Shown: positions 50,641 through 63,215, numbered from the stretch's first letter. The stretch: 64,000 bases of DNA from Methylobacterium sp. Leaf118 (GCF_920984675.1 NZ_CAKLBV010000002.1:105367-169366); one strand, 5' to 3'. Program-made: numbers and translations. The notes: a model not told the origin generated them from the sequence alone.

Positions 50641-52014
50641 ATGGACGTGTTTTCCGCGCTGCAGACGGCGGTTTCGGGCCTGCGGGCGCAGGCCTTCTCC
50701 CTCGACAACATCTCCGGCAACATCGCGAACTCGCAGACGACCGGCTACAAGCGCATCGACACCAGCTTCGTCGATCTCATCGCCGAGCGGAACGCGAAGC
50801 ATCAGGTCGCCGGTTCGGTGGCGGCCTATTCCGAGCTGACCAACACGATCCAGGGCAACATGAAGGACACGGGCGTGTCCACCAACATGGCCCTCAACGG
50901 CAACGGCTTCTTCGTCGTTCAGAAGAAGACCACCGATGCGGGCGGCGCGTCGAGCTTCTCCCCGACCAACCTCTACAGCCGCCGCGGCGACTTCGCCCCC
51001 GACAAGGACGGCTACCTCGTCAACGGGGCGGGCTCCTACCTCACCGGCGCGAGCCTCGATCCGGTGACCGGCCAGACCGTCTCGACCGGTCCGATCCAGA
51101 TCTCGAGCGCGATCCTGCCGGCCAAGGCCACGACGACGATCACCTACGAGGCCAACCTGCCCAAGACGCCGACCACGGCCGGCGCCAAGGCCAATAACGG
51201 CCTGCTGCCGCCCCCCGCCGACGGCGCCGCCGACCCGCGAGTGCTCGACGGCACCGGCACCGGCAAGGTCGAGGCCGCCGATGCCCAGTCCCTGATCGAC
51301 AACAGCGTGGCCGGCCCCTCCCTCACGGTCTACACCGCCGCGGGCGCGCCCGTGAGCGTGCAGACCCGCTGGGCGAAGGTCGCCAACGCTTCGGGGGACA
51401 CGAAGGACACCTGGAACCTGTTCTACGCCGACAAGGCCAGCGTCTCGGGCAACCAGACGAGCTGGACCAATGTCGGCCAGGCCTTCCAGTTCGGCGCCAG
51501 CGGCCAGATGACGATGCCGACCGGCGGCACGGTCGCGATTCCGACCATGGAGGTCGACGGCGTCGGGATCGGCCCGCTCACCCTCGATCTCGGCGGCGGG
51601 CTCACGCAATACGCCTCGTCGAGCGGCACGGTGAAGACCGACGCCCTCAAGCAGAACGGCTACGCCTCGGGCACGCTCAGCTCCGTCGAGGTCGCCGAGA
51701 ACGGCATCATCAGCGGCACCTATTCCAACGGCTCGGTGATCGACCTCGCCCGGGTCGAGGTGGTGCAGTTCGTCAACGCCGACGGGCTGAAGCCGGACTC
51801 GCTCGGCAACTACACCCAGACCGTCGCCTCGGGCGAGCCGATCAGCGGCCTCAACGACACCACCGTGGTCGGCGCCAATGTCGAGCAGTCGAACACCGAC
51901 ATCGCGGCGGAATTCTCGAAGATGATCGTGACCCAGCAGGCCTACTCGGCCAACACCCGGGTCATGTCGACCGCCCAGACCATGATCTCCGACCTGCTCA
52001 ACGTGATCCGCTGA
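50641..52014 (+). CDS. flgE: Flagellar hook protein FlgE
   Basis: 457 aa. N-terminal rod/hook signature MDVFSALQTAVSGLRAQAFSLDNISGNIANSQTTGYKR (first 38 residues) and LALNGNGFFVVQ, a variable outer region, and the C-terminal helix VGANVEQSNTDIAAEFSKMIVTQQAYSANTRVMSTAQTM (in part). Length suits an alphaproteobacterial hook. Ribosome site gaggggccaggacc. Start of flgE-flgK-flgL; a sigma54 element lies upstream. Confidence 0.95.
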   Translation: MDVFSALQTAVSGLRAQAFSLDNISGNIANSQTTGYKRIDTSFVDLIAERNAKHQVAGSVAAYSELTNTIQGNMKDTGVSTNMALNGNGFFVVQKKTTDAGGASSFSPTNLYSRRGDFAPDKDGYLVNGAGSYLTGASLDPVTGQTVSTGPIQISSAILPAKATTTITYEANLPKTPTTAGAKANNGLLPPPADGAADPRVLDGTGTGKVEAADAQSLIDNSVAGPSLTVYTAAGAPVSVQTRWAKVANASGDTKDTWNLFYADKASVSGNQTSWTNVGQAFQFGASGQMTMPTGGTVAIPTMEVDGVGIGPLTLDLGGGLTQYASSSGTVKTDALKQNGYASGTLSSVEVAENGIISGTYSNGSVIDLARVEVVQFVNADGLKPDSLGNYTQTVASGEPISGLNDTTVVGANVEQSNTDIAAEFSKMIVTQQAYSANTRVMSTAQTMISDLLNVIR

Positions 52015-52085
52015 CGGGCACGCCGCCCGGCCGGTCCCGGTTCTCGGCCGGGGCCGGCGCATTCTTTCACTGACGGAGGGCGGAC

Positions 52086-53963
52086 TTGGCCTTCGACGCA
52101 CTCACGACGGCAACGGCCGGCCTGCGGGTGACGCAGTCGCAGATCGGCGTCGTCTCGCAGAATATCGCCAATGTCGGCACCGCGGGCTACGTCCGGCGCA
52201 CGCTCTCGCCGGTCACGTCGGGCCTGGGCAATGCGGGCGTCGCCACCGGCACGATCGCCCGGGCGATCGACGCGGCGGCGCTGAAGCAGCTGCGCTCCGA
52301 AACCTCGGGGGCGTCCTACACCTCGATGATGGCGGAGATCCGCACCCAACTCGACGCGCTCTACGGGCGGCCGGGCGACCCGTCCGCCCTCGACGGGATG
52401 TTCAACAGCTTCACGCTCTCGCTCCAGACGCTCGCCGCCAATCCGACCTCGACGGCGGCCCGCGCCACGGTGCTCTCGGCCGCCTCGGGCCTCGCCACGA
52501 CCATCGGCAGTGCCGCCAACGGCGTCCAGGCCCTGCGTTCCGGCCTGGAGGCGCAGCTCTCCTCCGACACCTCGGAGGCCAGCGGCTTGCTGGAACGCCT
52601 GGCCAAGCTCAACACCCGGATCGGCGCGACGCCCACGAGCGATCCGAGCCGCCCCGACCTGGAGGACCAGCGCGACCAGGCCCTCACCAGCCTGTCCGGG
52701 CTCATGGACATCAACGCCGTGACGCTGAGCGACGGCACCGTGAGCGTGCTCACGGGCTCGGGCGTCACCCTGCTCGACCACGCCAACGCCGCCTCGCTGA
52801 CCTTCTCGGCCCGGGGCACGCTCTCGGCCAACGCCCTCTATTCCAGCGACCCGAGCCAGAGCGGCGTCGGCACCATCGTGGCGAACACGCCCGGCGGCGG
52901 CCAGATCGACCTGATCGCCTCGGGCGCGATCCGCTCCGGCGCCATGGCGGCCGCGGTGGAATTGCGGGACACGGTGCTGCCCCAGGCCCAGCGCCAGCTC
53001 GACGATCTCGCCGCCGGCCTCTCCCGGGCGATGTCGGACCGCCTCGCCACCGGCACGGCGGTCGGCGACGCGTCCGGCAACGGCTTCGACATCGACCTGA
53101 CCGGATTGTCGGCGGGCAACGCCGTCACCCTGACGGTCCAGAACGGCTCGACCCAGCGCAACCTCATCCTGATGCCGTTCACCGGCACGCCGCCGGACGC
53201 GGTCCCGGCCGCCGGCACGGACGATCCCGAGGCGACGGTGATCCCGTTCCGGCTGCCCGGCGAGGGCGGGCCCGCGACCGTGGCCGAGGCCGTCGCCGCC
53301 GCGCTTCGGGACGGGGGCTACGAAGTCTCCGTGCCGTCGGGCGGGGCGGCGGGCGCGGTGCGCATCGTGGCCAACGGCAGCACCAAGCTCCTCGCGGTCT
53401 CCGCCAGCGTCACCCAGGTGACCTCGGCGACCGACACGAAGAGCGGCAAGGCCCAGATTCCCCTCTTCGTCGACGGCAAGGCCGGCACCTTGTTCACCGG
53501 CTCGTTTGATGCCGGCTCGCAGCTCACGGGCTTTGCCCAGCGCATCACCCTGAACCCGGCCGTGGCCGGCAACGCCGCGAGCCTCGTCGGCATTTCCGGC
53601 TCAGGCACGAGCACCGGCGACGCGACCCGGCCGCAGGCGCTCTACGAGGCGCTGACCGGCGCCCAGCGCACCTTCTCCGCCGCGAGCGGCATCGGCGGGA
53701 TCGACGCGCCGACGCGCTCCAGCGTGGCGGAGTTCGTGCAGGGCGTGATCGCGGTGCAGGGCTCGGCGGCGGCGGCGGCGCAGGACCTCGACGAGGGCCA
53801 GAGCATCGCCCTCTCGACCGCCCAGGGGCGCTTCGCCTCGGCCTCCGGCGTCAACATCGACGAGGAGATGGCGAACCTGATCGCGCTCCAGCAGGCTTAC
53901 ACGGCCAATGCCCGCGTGCTCACCGCCGCCCGCGACATGCTCGACACCCTGCTGCGGATCTGA
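52086..53963 (+). CDS. flgK: Hook-associated protein 1 FlgK
   Basis: 625 aa. N-terminal AFDALTTATAGLRVTQSQIGVVSQNIANVGTAGYVRR and central DLEDQRDQALTSLSGLMDI are FlgK hallmarks (given in part). The C-terminus ends with VNIDEEMANLIALQQAYTANARVLTAARDMLD (in part). It joins hook and filament. The start is TTG 52086, with ggaggg 6 bases upstream; there is no ATG closer to the conserved terminus. Second gene of the operon. Confidence 0.94.
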   Translation: MAFDALTTATAGLRVTQSQIGVVSQNIANVGTAGYVRRTLSPVTSGLGNAGVATGTIARAIDAAALKQLRSETSGASYTSMMAEIRTQLDALYGRPGDPSALDGMFNSFTLSLQTLAANPTSTAARATVLSAASGLATTIGSAANGVQALRSGLEAQLSSDTSEASGLLERLAKLNTRIGATPTSDPSRPDLEDQRDQALTSLSGLMDINAVTLSDGTVSVLTGSGVTLLDHANAASLTFSARGTLSANALYSSDPSQSGVGTIVANTPGGGQIDLIASGAIRSGAMAAAVELRDTVLPQAQRQLDDLAAGLSRAMSDRLATGTAVGDASGNGFDIDLTGLSAGNAVTLTVQNGSTQRNLILMPFTGTPPDAVPAAGTDDPEATVIPFRLPGEGGPATVAEAVAAALRDGGYEVSVPSGGAAGAVRIVANGSTKLLAVSASVTQVTSATDTKSGKAQIPLFVDGKAGTLFTGSFDAGSQLTGFAQRITLNPAVAGNAASLVGISGSGTSTGDATRPQALYEALTGAQRTFSAASGIGGIDAPTRSSVAEFVQGVIAVQGSAAAAAQDLDEGQSIALSTAQGRFASASGVNIDEEMANLIALQQAYTANARVLTAARDMLDTLLRI

Positions 53964-53976
53964 GGACGGATCACCC

Positions 53977-55782
53977 ATGAGCACGATTCCGCCTTTCGCC
54001 GCCGGCACCTACCGCTTCGACCGCCAGTCGGCGAGCCTCGTCGGCATGAAGAGCGCGCTCGACGGCCTGTCGCGGCAGCTCTCGACCGGGCGCACCGCCG
54101 AGACCTATGGCGGCCTGGGCACGGGCCGCACCACGAGCCTGAGCGCGCATGCCGCCATCAGCGCCCAGGAGGGCTACCTCGCGGTGCTCGCCTCCGCCGA
54201 CACCCGCGTGAAGCTCACGAGCGCGAGCCTGACCCAGATCAAGACGCTCGCGGAGAGCACCCGCTCGAACCTCAACGGCCTCGTCACCTCCCGGAACAAG
54301 GCGCTGCCGGCTACCAGCGTCCAACTCGCCGACAACAACCTCTCGGCGGCGATCGACGCCCTGAACCAGCAGGCGGGCGGAGTCTACGTGTTCTCGGGGC
54401 GGGCCACGGACACGCGCCCCGTCGTCTCGCGGGAATTGATGCTGAACGGCGATCCCTCCGCCGGGCTCGCCGGGCTCAAGACCCTGATCGCCGAGCAGAA
54501 ACAGGCCGAGCTCGGGCCGGACGGCAACGGCCGCCTGAGCCAGGGCCTCGACGGGGCGAGCGTCACGCTCACCGAGGAGGCCGGGGCCGAGGCACGGGCG
54601 AATTTCGGCTTCTCGCTCCTCGGCGCCACCGGTACCGGGAGCGGGCTCACGGCGAGCCTGACCCCGGGGGCGGCCGCCGAGGTCACGCCGGTCTTCGCGA
54701 CCAATCCCGGCGACGGCGACCGTGTGCGGGTGGCGGTGAACCTGCCCGACGGCAGCCAGGCGACCTACGACCTGACCGCGCGCACGAACCCGGCCGCGGG
54801 CGCGGCCGATGCCTTCGCCATCGGCGCCACCGAGGCGGAGACCGCCGAGAATCTCAAGACCCTGCTCAAGAGCCTGCCCGGCGCGGGCGCCATCGCCAGT
54901 GCCCAGAGCGCGGCGCCGCCCGGCTTGTCGGCGCGGTTCGACGGCGGCAGCCCGGCCTCCCTCGCCTTCTCGGTGAGCGGCAGCCCGGCCGTCGGCGACA
55001 CGATCACGCTCAAGCTCGGCCTGCATGACGGCACCACCAAGACGATCACGCTCACCGCCGCCGCCACGGCGGAGGCCGGCTCGACCACGACCTTCGCCCT
55101 CGGGGCGGACCCGGCGGCCACCGCCGCCAACCTGTCCCGGACGCTCGGGAACGCCCTGACGGGCGCGGCCGGCACGGAGCTCGCGTCGAGCGCGAGCGCG
55201 CGGGCCTCGACGAACTTCTTCGAGGGCTCGCCCACCGCCGGACTCGCGCCCCGGCGCGTCGCGGCGGACGGCAGCGGCTACGCCTCCGCCGCGAGCGACC
55301 GGACGGTGATCTGGTACCAGGGCGACGATGCCGCCGATCCGCGGGCGACCGCGACCGTGCAGGTCGGGGCGAGCCGCACCGTCGAGATCGGCGCGCAGGC
55401 CAACGAGGCGGCGATCCGCCGGACGCTCGCCGGCCTCGGCGCCATCGCCGCCGAGAGCTTCACCGCCGCCGACGGGACGGTCGACACCGCCCGCTTCCAG
55501 GCCACCGCCGGGCGCGTCGGCACCCTCCTGACCGAGGGCGAGGGCACGGCGAGCCTCGACGCCCTCGGCACGGATTTCGGTCTGGCGGCGAGCAGCATGG
55601 CGAACGCCAAGTCCGTCGCCACCGGGACCCGGGCCACCCTGGAGAACGCCCTCGACGGCGTCGACACGGTCTCGACCGAGGAGGTCGCCGCCAAGCTCGT
55701 CAGCCTGCAGACGCAGCTCCAGGCCAGCTACAAGGTCACCTCGATGCTCTCCGAGATGAGCCTCGTGAACTATATCGGCTGA
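53977..55782 (+). CDS. flgL: Hook-associated protein 3 FlgL
   Basis: 601 aa, larger than many FlgL proteins. N-terminal flagellin-like coiled region ([29 protein letters not shown], in part) and conserved C-terminus ([34 protein letters not shown], in part). The extended centre (about 150-480) is Ala/Thr/Gly-rich like a flagellin outer domain. ATG at 53977, 13 bp after flgK. Confidence 0.92.
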   Translation: MSTIPPFAAGTYRFDRQSASLVGMKSALDGLSRQLSTGRTAETYGGLGTGRTTSLSAHAAISAQEGYLAVLASADTRVKLTSASLTQIKTLAESTRSNLNGLVTSRNKALPATSVQLADNNLSAAIDALNQQAGGVYVFSGRATDTRPVVSRELMLNGDPSAGLAGLKTLIAEQKQAELGPDGNGRLSQGLDGASVTLTEEAGAEARANFGFSLLGATGTGSGLTASLTPGAAAEVTPVFATNPGDGDRVRVAVNLPDGSQATYDLTARTNPAAGAADAFAIGATEAETAENLKTLLKSLPGAGAIASAQSAAPPGLSARFDGGSPASLAFSVSGSPAVGDTITLKLGLHDGTTKTITLTAAATAEAGSTTTFALGADPAATAANLSRTLGNALTGAAGTELASSASARASTNFFEGSPTAGLAPRRVAADGSGYASAASDRTVIWYQGDDAADPRATATVQVGASRTVEIGAQANEAAIRRTLAGLGAIAAESFTAADGTVDTARFQATAGRVGTLLTEGEGTASLDALGTDFGLAASSMANAKSVATGTRATLENALDGVDTVSTEEVAAKLVSLQTQLQASYKVTSMLSEMSLVNYIG

Positions 55783-55854
55783 CGGGGCGGGACGGACCGC
55801 GCCCGTCGGCGGTCTCTCCCCCGTCCCGCCTCGGCGGGGCGGGGGGCGTCCGCC

Positions 55855-58050
55855 TCACGCGCCCCGGAGGCTCGACAGGTCGAGCGGCAGCGAGCGCAGG
55901 CGCTGGCCGGTCGCCGCGAAGACCGCGTTGGAGATCGCGGGCGCCAGCACCGGCACGCCGGGCTCGCCGATGCCGGTGGGCGGCACGTCGGAGGGCACGA
56001 TATGGACCTCCACCCGCGGCATCTCGGTGAGGCGGGTCGGCTGGTAGGTGTCGAAGTTCGTCTCCTGCACCACCCCGTCCTTGAGGGTGATGCGGTTGCG
56101 CAGCACCGAGGAGAGCGCGAAGCCGACCGCCCCCTCGACCTGGGCCCGAATCACGTCCGGGTTGACCGCCACGCCGACATCGACCGCGGCGATCACCCGC
56201 TCGACCTTCACACCGGACTCGCCCGCGCTCACGTCGGCCACCATGGCGACGTAGGAGCCGAAGGATTGATGCACCGCCACGCCCAGGCCTCGGCCCTTCT
56301 CCGGGTTCTTGCCGCCCCAGCCCGCCTTCTCGGCGGCGAGCCGCAATACCCCCGAGAGGCGCGGGGCCCGGGTCAGCAGCGACAGGCGGTAGGCGACCGG
56401 ATCCGCTCCCGCGGCATGCGCCAGCTCGTCGATCACCACCTCCATGACGTGGGCGGTGTGGGTATGGCCGACGGAGCGCCACCACAGCACCGGCACGCCC
56501 TCGCGGCCGTTATGGACCTCGAAGCGGTAGGCCGGCAGGCCGTAGGGGGTATCGGAGGCGCCCTCGACCGTGGTTCCGTCAATGCCGTTCTTCACGAGCA
56601 TCGCCTCGAAGGGCGAGCCGATCATGATCGACTTGCCGACCATGGTGTGGCGCCAGCCGGCGACCTGACCCTTGGCATCGAGGCCGGCCTTGACCGTGTG
56701 GTAGACCTGCGGGCGGTAATAGCCGCCGGCCATGTCGTCCTCGCGGGTCCAGACCAGATGGACCGGGGCCTTGCCGTCCCAGGCCTTTACGATGGCGGCG
56801 GCCTCGGCGAAGTAATCGGCGCCGGGGGTCGCGCGGCGGCCGAACGAGCCGCCGGCCCATTGGGTGTGCAGGCGGACCTTGTCGGTGGTGACGCCGAGCG
56901 TGGCGGCGACCACCGCCTGCTCGATCGTCTGGATCTGACAGCCCGCATAGACGTCGAACATGCCGTCCGCCGCCCGCTCGATCGTGGCGTTGAGGGGCTC
57001 CATCGCGGCATGGGCGAGGTAGGGGAAGGAGAACTCCGCCTCGATCACCTTGGCCGCGCCCTTGATCGCCGCGTCGGCGTCGCCCGCCTGCGAGGCGACG
57101 AGGCCGGGCGTCGTCGCGGTCTGCCGATACTCGGCGAGGATCGCGTCCGAGGAGCGCCTCTCCGCGGCGGACTCGTCCCACTCGACCCTGAGGGCCTCGC
57201 GGGCCTTCATCGCCGTCCAGGTGTCGCGGGCGATCACCGCCACGCCGGTCGGGATCGTCACGACGGCGACGACGCCGGGCATCCCCTGGGCGGCCTCGGC
57301 ATCGACCCGCCGCACGCTGGCGCCGAAGCGGGGCGGGTGGGCAACCAGGGCGGTCACTTGGCCGGGGCGGCGGACGTCGAGGGAGTAGATCGCCGAACCG
57401 TCGGTCTTGGCCACGGAGTCGATGCGCGGCACGCCCTTGCCGATCAGGGTCCACTCGGCGGGCGATTTCAGGCGCGGCTCCTGGGGCACGGGCTTGGCGG
57501 CCGCGGCGCCGGCGAATTCGCCGAACCGGCCCTGCTTGCCCGACTTGTGCGACAGCACGCCCTTCGCCACCGTGATCTCGGCGGCCGGCACGCCCCAGCT
57601 GTCGGCGGCGGCGGCGACCAGCATGGCGCGGGCGGCCGCGCCGGCCTTGCGCAGCTGGAACCAGGAATTGGCGATCGCGGTCGAGCCGCCGGTGCCCTGC
57701 ACCGGGCCCATCAGCATGTTGTTGTAGAGTTTCGCGTCGGCGGGCGCGAAGGCGACGCGGATCTGCGCCCAGTCCGCGTCGAGTTCGTCGGCGAGGATCG
57801 TGGCGAGCCCGGTCGTGTTGCCCTGGCCCATGTCGAGATGCTTGATCATCACCGTGACGGTGTCGTCGGCGGCGATCCGCACGAAGGCGTTGGGCTGGGC
57901 CGGGCCCTTGGACAGGTCGGGACCGCCCTCGGCGGCGCGGGCGCCGCGCAGGTCGAGCCGGAAGGCGAGTAGGACGGCGCCGCCTGCCGCCGCGCCGAGG
58001 AAGGCGCGCCGGGACGGGACGGGCGCGTCGGTCAGGTCGAGCTTGAGCAT
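55855..58050 (-). CDS. Molybdopterin-binding subunit, xanthine-oxidase family aldehyde/isoquinoline oxidoreductase type
   Basis: 731 aa. Twin-arginine signal [12 protein letters not shown] (about 12-25) indicates periplasmic export. Domains for molybdopterin cytosine dinucleotide binding: [79 protein letters not shown] (in part) and [21 protein letters not shown] with the catalytic Glu region. Paired with the 2Fe-2S subunit just upstream, like isoquinoline 1-oxidoreductase IorB/IorA. Substrate unknown; a periplasmic aldehyde is plausible. No FAD subunit is adjacent. Confidence 0.9.
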   Translation of the reverse strand: MLKLDLTDAPVPSRRAFLGAAAGGAVLLAFRLDLRGARAAEGGPDLSKGPAQPNAFVRIAADDTVTVMIKHLDMGQGNTTGLATILADELDADWAQIRVAFAPADAKLYNNMLMGPVQGTGGSTAIANSWFQLRKAGAAARAMLVAAAADSWGVPAAEITVAKGVLSHKSGKQGRFGEFAGAAAAKPVPQEPRLKSPAEWTLIGKGVPRIDSVAKTDGSAIYSLDVRRPGQVTALVAHPPRFGASVRRVDAEAAQGMPGVVAVVTIPTGVAVIARDTWTAMKAREALRVEWDESAAERRSSDAILAEYRQTATTPGLVASQAGDADAAIKGAAKVIEAEFSFPYLAHAAMEPLNATIERAADGMFDVYAGCQIQTIEQAVVAATLGVTTDKVRLHTQWAGGSFGRRATPGADYFAEAAAIVKAWDGKAPVHLVWTREDDMAGGYYRPQVYHTVKAGLDAKGQVAGWRHTMVGKSIMIGSPFEAMLVKNGIDGTTVEGASDTPYGLPAYRFEVHNGREGVPVLWWRSVGHTHTAHVMEVVIDELAHAAGADPVAYRLSLLTRAPRLSGVLRLAAEKAGWGGKNPEKGRGLGVAVHQSFGSYVAMVADVSAGESGVKVERVIAAVDVGVAVNPDVIRAQVEGAVGFALSSVLRNRITLKDGVVQETNFDTYQPTRLTEMPRVEVHIVPSDVPPTGIGEPGVPVLAPAISNAVFAATGQRLRSLPLDLSSLRGA

Positions 58051-58159
58051 GGGGGCTCCTTCGAGAAGGGTGGGGCTGGACGCGCCTCACGAGGACGCCC
58101 GATCCCCGGGGGCCCGACCTCCGGCCGCGATGGCGCAGCGGGCGGTGCGTGAGAGACGC

Positions 58160-58615
58160 TTACGCGAGGGAGCGGGCCGCTTCGTGGATCGCGGCACGGA
58201 TGCGCTGATAGGTGCCGCAGCGGCAGATATTGCCGTCCATGGCACTGTCGATGTCCGCGTCGGTGGGCTTCGGCTTCTCGGTCAGGAGCCCGATCGCCGA
58301 CATGATCTGGCCGGATTGGCAGTAGCCGCACTGCACCACGTCGAGCCGGCGCCACGCGCCCTGCACGGCCTCGGCCACCTTCCCGTTGATGCCCTCGATC
58401 GTCGTGACCTTGGCCGCCCCGACATCGCCGAGCCGGGTCTGGCAGGAGCGCACCGGCTGCCCATCGAGATGCACGGTGCAGGCGCCGCACTGGGCGATGC
58501 CGCAGCCATACTTGGTGCCCGTCATGTCGAGCCGGTCGCGGATCGCCCACAGGAGCGGCATGTCGGGATCGGCATCGACCTCGCGGGCCGTGCCGTTCAG
58601 GTTGATCGTCAGCAT
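58160..58615 (-). CDS. 2Fe-2S subunit of molybdenum hydroxylase
   Basis: 151-aa IorA/CoxS-type subunit. Plant-ferredoxin cluster [21 protein letters not shown] (in part) and second all-helical cluster [10 protein letters not shown]...CRCGTYQRI. Transfers electrons from the Mo centre. The ATG at 58615 begins the domain; an upstream in-frame ATG is less likely. It is followed after about 110 bp by the catalytic subunit on the same strand. Confidence 0.94.
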   Translation of the reverse strand: MLTINLNGTAREVDADPDMPLLWAIRDRLDMTGTKYGCGIAQCGACTVHLDGQPVRSCQTRLGDVGAAKVTTIEGINGKVAEAVQGAWRRLDVVQCGYCQSGQIMSAIGLLTEKPKPTDADIDSAMDGNICRCGTYQRIRAAIHEAARSLA

Positions 58616-58842
58616 GGCCTGGCTCCGAATTCTGGAATCGTTCCGATTCTGACCGGATGAGCGGCCCGCCGATGTGCGCCAGCGCACTTGAATACAGAAT
58701 GGGCCCCGCCCCGGCGGAATCGAGACAATTCGCGCGGGTCCCGAAGCCGCTTCTTAACGGTTCCCGAGGCACGGTGCGGTTCCCCGTATCCGGGCGGCCC
58801 GTGGACGAGACGGCGGCCCACTCGCGTACCGAACCGATTGGC

Positions 58843-60381
<1,539 letters not shown>

Positions 60382-60418
60382 GGCGACACGGCGCTCCGGA
60401 GCCTCTCGGCTCACCAAC

Positions 60419-60453
60419 GCCGCCCCGCCGTCGCGGGAGCCATCCGTGATGCG
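60419..60453 (+). repeat. Imperfect repeat flanking chrA, left copy
   Basis: Contains gccccgccgtcgcgggagcc; shares 27 of 32 bases with 62138-62169. Lies between the kinase stop and chrA. Confidence 0.45.
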
Positions 60454-60603
60454 GGATCATCGTCGCCGACCGGCCTGACGATGGCGTCGCGCGAGGCCGA
60501 GGCGTCCCGGGGATGGGCGCGGCGGGCGCCGTCGCGGCCCCGGCGCTCGAAACCCTCTCGCCGTGCCCCGAGGCCGGTTCTATAGCACCGACCCGAGAGG
60601 CGG

Positions 60604-62118
60604 ATGCCGGCTCTCCGAAACACGCCGATCGGGATCCGGGAGGATGCGCTCGGATGCGGCGGTCGGCACGGGGTGCGGGAGCGGGACGTGGGAGGCGACG
60701 GGACAGGGCGCGCGGCGCAGGCGCCGGAGCCGGACGGCAGTTCCGCCATCCCCGGCCACGGCGTCACCCTCGCCGAGGCGACCCGGGTCTGGGCCCGGAT
60801 CGCGCTCCTGAGTTTCGGCGGCCCGGCCGGGCAGATCGCGGTGATGCACCGCATCCTCGTGGACGAGCGGCGCTGGGTCGGCGAGGCGCGCTTCCTCCAC
60901 GCCCTGTCCTTCTGCACCCTGCTGCCGGGCCCCGAGGCGCAGCAGCTCGCGACCTATCTCGGCTGGCTGATGCACCGCACCGCGGGCGGCCTGATCGCCG
61001 GCGGGCTGTTCGTCCTGCCCGGCATGGTCTCGATCATGGCGCTCAGCGTGATCTACGCCGCCTTCGGCGGCACCGGCCTCGTCGGCGGGCTGTTCTTCGG
61101 TCTCAAATGCGCGGTGCTCGCCATCGTGTTCCAGGCCGTGGTGCGCCTGGGCGCGCGGGCCCTGCGCAACGGGGCGATGCGCGGGATCGCGGCGGGCGCC
61201 TTCGCGGCGATCTTCGTCTTCGACGTGCCGTTTCCGCTGATCGTGCTGGCCGCGGGTCGGATCGGCTTTGCCGGGACGCGCGCCGGGACCGACATCTTCC
61301 GCACCGGCGGCCATGGAGGCCACGGCCAGGCGGACCAGGGCCTGCCCGACGCCGACAGCCTGCTGGGGGCGGGGGTGCCCGCCCATGCCCGGCCCGATCC
61401 GCGCTGGTCGCTGACGATCACCGGGACGTTCCTGGCGCTCTGGCTGGTGCCGGTTCTCGCCCTGGTGGCCGGGCTCGGGCCGGGCCACGCGCTGGCCGAC
61501 ATCGCCGTGTTCTTCTCGAAGATGGCGGTCGTCACCTTCGGTGGGGCCTACGCGGTGCTCGCCTACGTGGCCCAGGCCGCGGTCGAGACCTATGGCTGGC
61601 TCCAGCCCGGCGAGATGCTCGACGGGCTCGGCATGGCCGAGACCACGCCCGGCCCGCTCATCATGGTCACGCAGTTCGTGGGCTTCATGGGCGCCTTCCG
61701 GGCGCCCGGCGGGCTCCATCCCTACCTCGCCGGGGCGCTCGGCGGCCTCGTCACCACCTGGGTGACCTTCGTGCCCTGCTTCCTCTGGATCTTCGCGGGC
61801 GCCCCCTATGTCGAGGCCCTGCGGGCGAACCGGGCGCTGTCGGGGGCGCTCGCCGCGATCACCGCCGCGGTGGTGGGGGTGATTCTCAACCTCGCGGTCT
61901 GGTTTGCCCTGCACCTGCTGTTTGCCGAGCGCGTCGTCCTCCGCCCGGGCCTGGGGCTTCGCCTCGAATGGCCGGTCTGGGCCAGCCTGCAGGTCTCGGC
62001 GCTCGGGCTCAGCGCCGCCGCCCTTGTGGCGGTGTTCCGGCTTCGCCTCGGCGTGATCCCGGTGCTCGCGGCCTGCGCGGCGACGGGCGTCGCGCTGCAT
62101 TTCGCCGGCCTCGGCTGA
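60604..62118 (+). CDS. chrA: Chromate transporter ChrA
   Basis: 504-aa long-chain CHR protein with two homologous halves. N-half RIALLSFGGPAGQIAVMHRILVDERRWV and FLHALSFCTLLPGPEAQQLATYLGWL (in part); C-half FFSKMAVVTFGGAYAVLAYVAQAAVETYGWL and GMAETTPGPLIMVTQFVGFMGAFR (in part). About 10-12 membrane helices. It exports chromate using the proton gradient. A GTG at 60673 is an alternative start, since the first 50 residues lack homology. Flanked by imperfect 32-bp direct repeats. Confidence 0.94.
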   Translation: MPALRNTPIGIREDALGCGGRHGVRERDVGGDGTGRAAQAPEPDGSSAIPGHGVTLAEATRVWARIALLSFGGPAGQIAVMHRILVDERRWVGEARFLHALSFCTLLPGPEAQQLATYLGWLMHRTAGGLIAGGLFVLPGMVSIMALSVIYAAFGGTGLVGGLFFGLKCAVLAIVFQAVVRLGARALRNGAMRGIAAGAFAAIFVFDVPFPLIVLAAGRIGFAGTRAGTDIFRTGGHGGHGQADQGLPDADSLLGAGVPAHARPDPRWSLTITGTFLALWLVPVLALVAGLGPGHALADIAVFFSKMAVVTFGGAYAVLAYVAQAAVETYGWLQPGEMLDGLGMAETTPGPLIMVTQFVGFMGAFRAPGGLHPYLAGALGGLVTTWVTFVPCFLWIFAGAPYVEALRANRALSGALAAITAAVVGVILNLAVWFALHLLFAERVVLRPGLGLRLEWPVWASLQVSALGLSAAALVAVFRLRLGVIPVLAACAATGVALHFAGLG

Positions 62119-62137
62119 GGCGGTCTCATATCAAGCG

Positions 62138-62169
62138 GCCCCGCCGTCTCGGGGGCCATCGACGATGCG
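62138..62169 (+). repeat. Imperfect repeat flanking chrA, right copy
   Basis: gccccgccgtctcgggggcc...gatgcg; same orientation as 60419-60453 with 27 of 32 matches, just after the chrA stop and before the convergent cobT. Confidence 0.45.
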
Positions 62170-62189
62170 TCAGCCCCGTCGGACGGGGA

Positions 62190-63215
62190 TCAGACCCCGT
62201 CCTGGCCCGACACGCCCGCCTGCGCGAAGGTCGCCATGTCGCGGTGGCAGGCCAGCGCGCCCTTGAGGAGGCCGAGCGCCAGGGCCGCACCGGAGGCCTC
62301 GCCGAGCCGCATCCCGAGGGACAGGATCGGCTGCAGCCCGAGCCGCTCCAGCACCTCGGCATGCGCTCCCTCCGCCGAGAGGTGGCCGGCCACGCAATGG
62401 TCGAGAGCGGAGGGCTCGAGCGCGTGAAGGATCGCCGCCGCGGCGGTCGCCACGTAGCCGTCGAGCACCACCGGAACCCGCTGGAGGCGGGCGGCCAGGA
62501 TCGCCCCGGCCATGGCGGCGATCTCCCGGCCGCCGAGACGGGCGAGCACCTCGAGCGGGTCGTCGAGATGGCCGGCATGGGTGGCGAGGGCGAGCCGCAC
62601 CGCCTCCGCCTTGCGGGCGAGCCCGGCCTCGTCCACGCCGGTGCCGCGGCCGACCCAGTGGGCCGGGTCGCCGCCGTAGAGCGCGGCGTAGATCGCCGCC
62701 GCCACCGTGGTGTTGCCGATTCCCATCTCGCCGAGCGCGAGGCCGTCGGTGCCCGCCGCGATCGCTTCCATGCCGAAGGCCATGGTGGCCACGCATCCCC
62801 GCTCGTCGAGGGCGGGACCTTCGCAGATGTCGCCCGTCGGAACGTCGACGGCGAGGTCGAACACCTTGAAGCCGAGGCCGTAGGCGGCGCAGATCTGGTT
62901 GATCGCCGCCCCGCCGGCCGCGAAATTGTCGAGCATCTGCCGGTTGACCGCTGCCGGGAAGGCCGAGACGCCCCGGGCCGTCACGCCGTGGCTGCCGGCA
63001 AAGACGCAGACCAGCGGCCGGTCCAGGCTCGGCCGCTCCTTGCCCTGCCACGCGGCGAGCCATTCGACGAGGGTTTCGAGCCGCCCGAGCGCGCCGGGTG
63101 GCTTGGTGAGCGTGGCGTCGCGCGCCCGCACCGCGGCGGCGGCGTCCGGGTCGGGGCCGGGCATCTCGCCGATCAGGCGGCGGATGTCGGCGAAGGGAGA
63201 GGCGGCGTCGGTCAT
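62190..63215 (-). CDS. cobT: Nicotinate-nucleotide--dimethylbenzimidazole phosphoribosyltransferase
   Basis: 341-aa enzyme forming alpha-ribazole 5-phosphate for the lower cobalamin ligand. Motifs are KPPGALGRLETLVEWLAAWQ, VFAGSHGVTARGVSAFPAAV, GEMGIGNTTVAAAIYAAL and GRGTGVDEAGLARK, ending with RLGEASGAALALGLLKGAL. The ATG 63215 begins the domain; the longer frame upstream is promoter DNA. Divergent from cobS. No cobalamin riboswitch was recognised between them. Confidence 0.95.
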   Translation of the reverse strand: MTDAASPFADIRRLIGEMPGPDPDAAAAVRARDATLTKPPGALGRLETLVEWLAAWQGKERPSLDRPLVCVFAGSHGVTARGVSAFPAAVNRQMLDNFAAGGAAINQICAAYGLGFKVFDLAVDVPTGDICEGPALDERGCVATMAFGMEAIAAGTDGLALGEMGIGNTTVAAAIYAALYGGDPAHWVGRGTGVDEAGLARKAEAVRLALATHAGHLDDPLEVLARLGGREIAAMAGAILAARLQRVPVVLDGYVATAAAAILHALEPSALDHCVAGHLSAEGAHAEVLERLGLQPILSLGMRLGEASGAALALGLLKGALACHRDMATFAQAGVSGQDGV

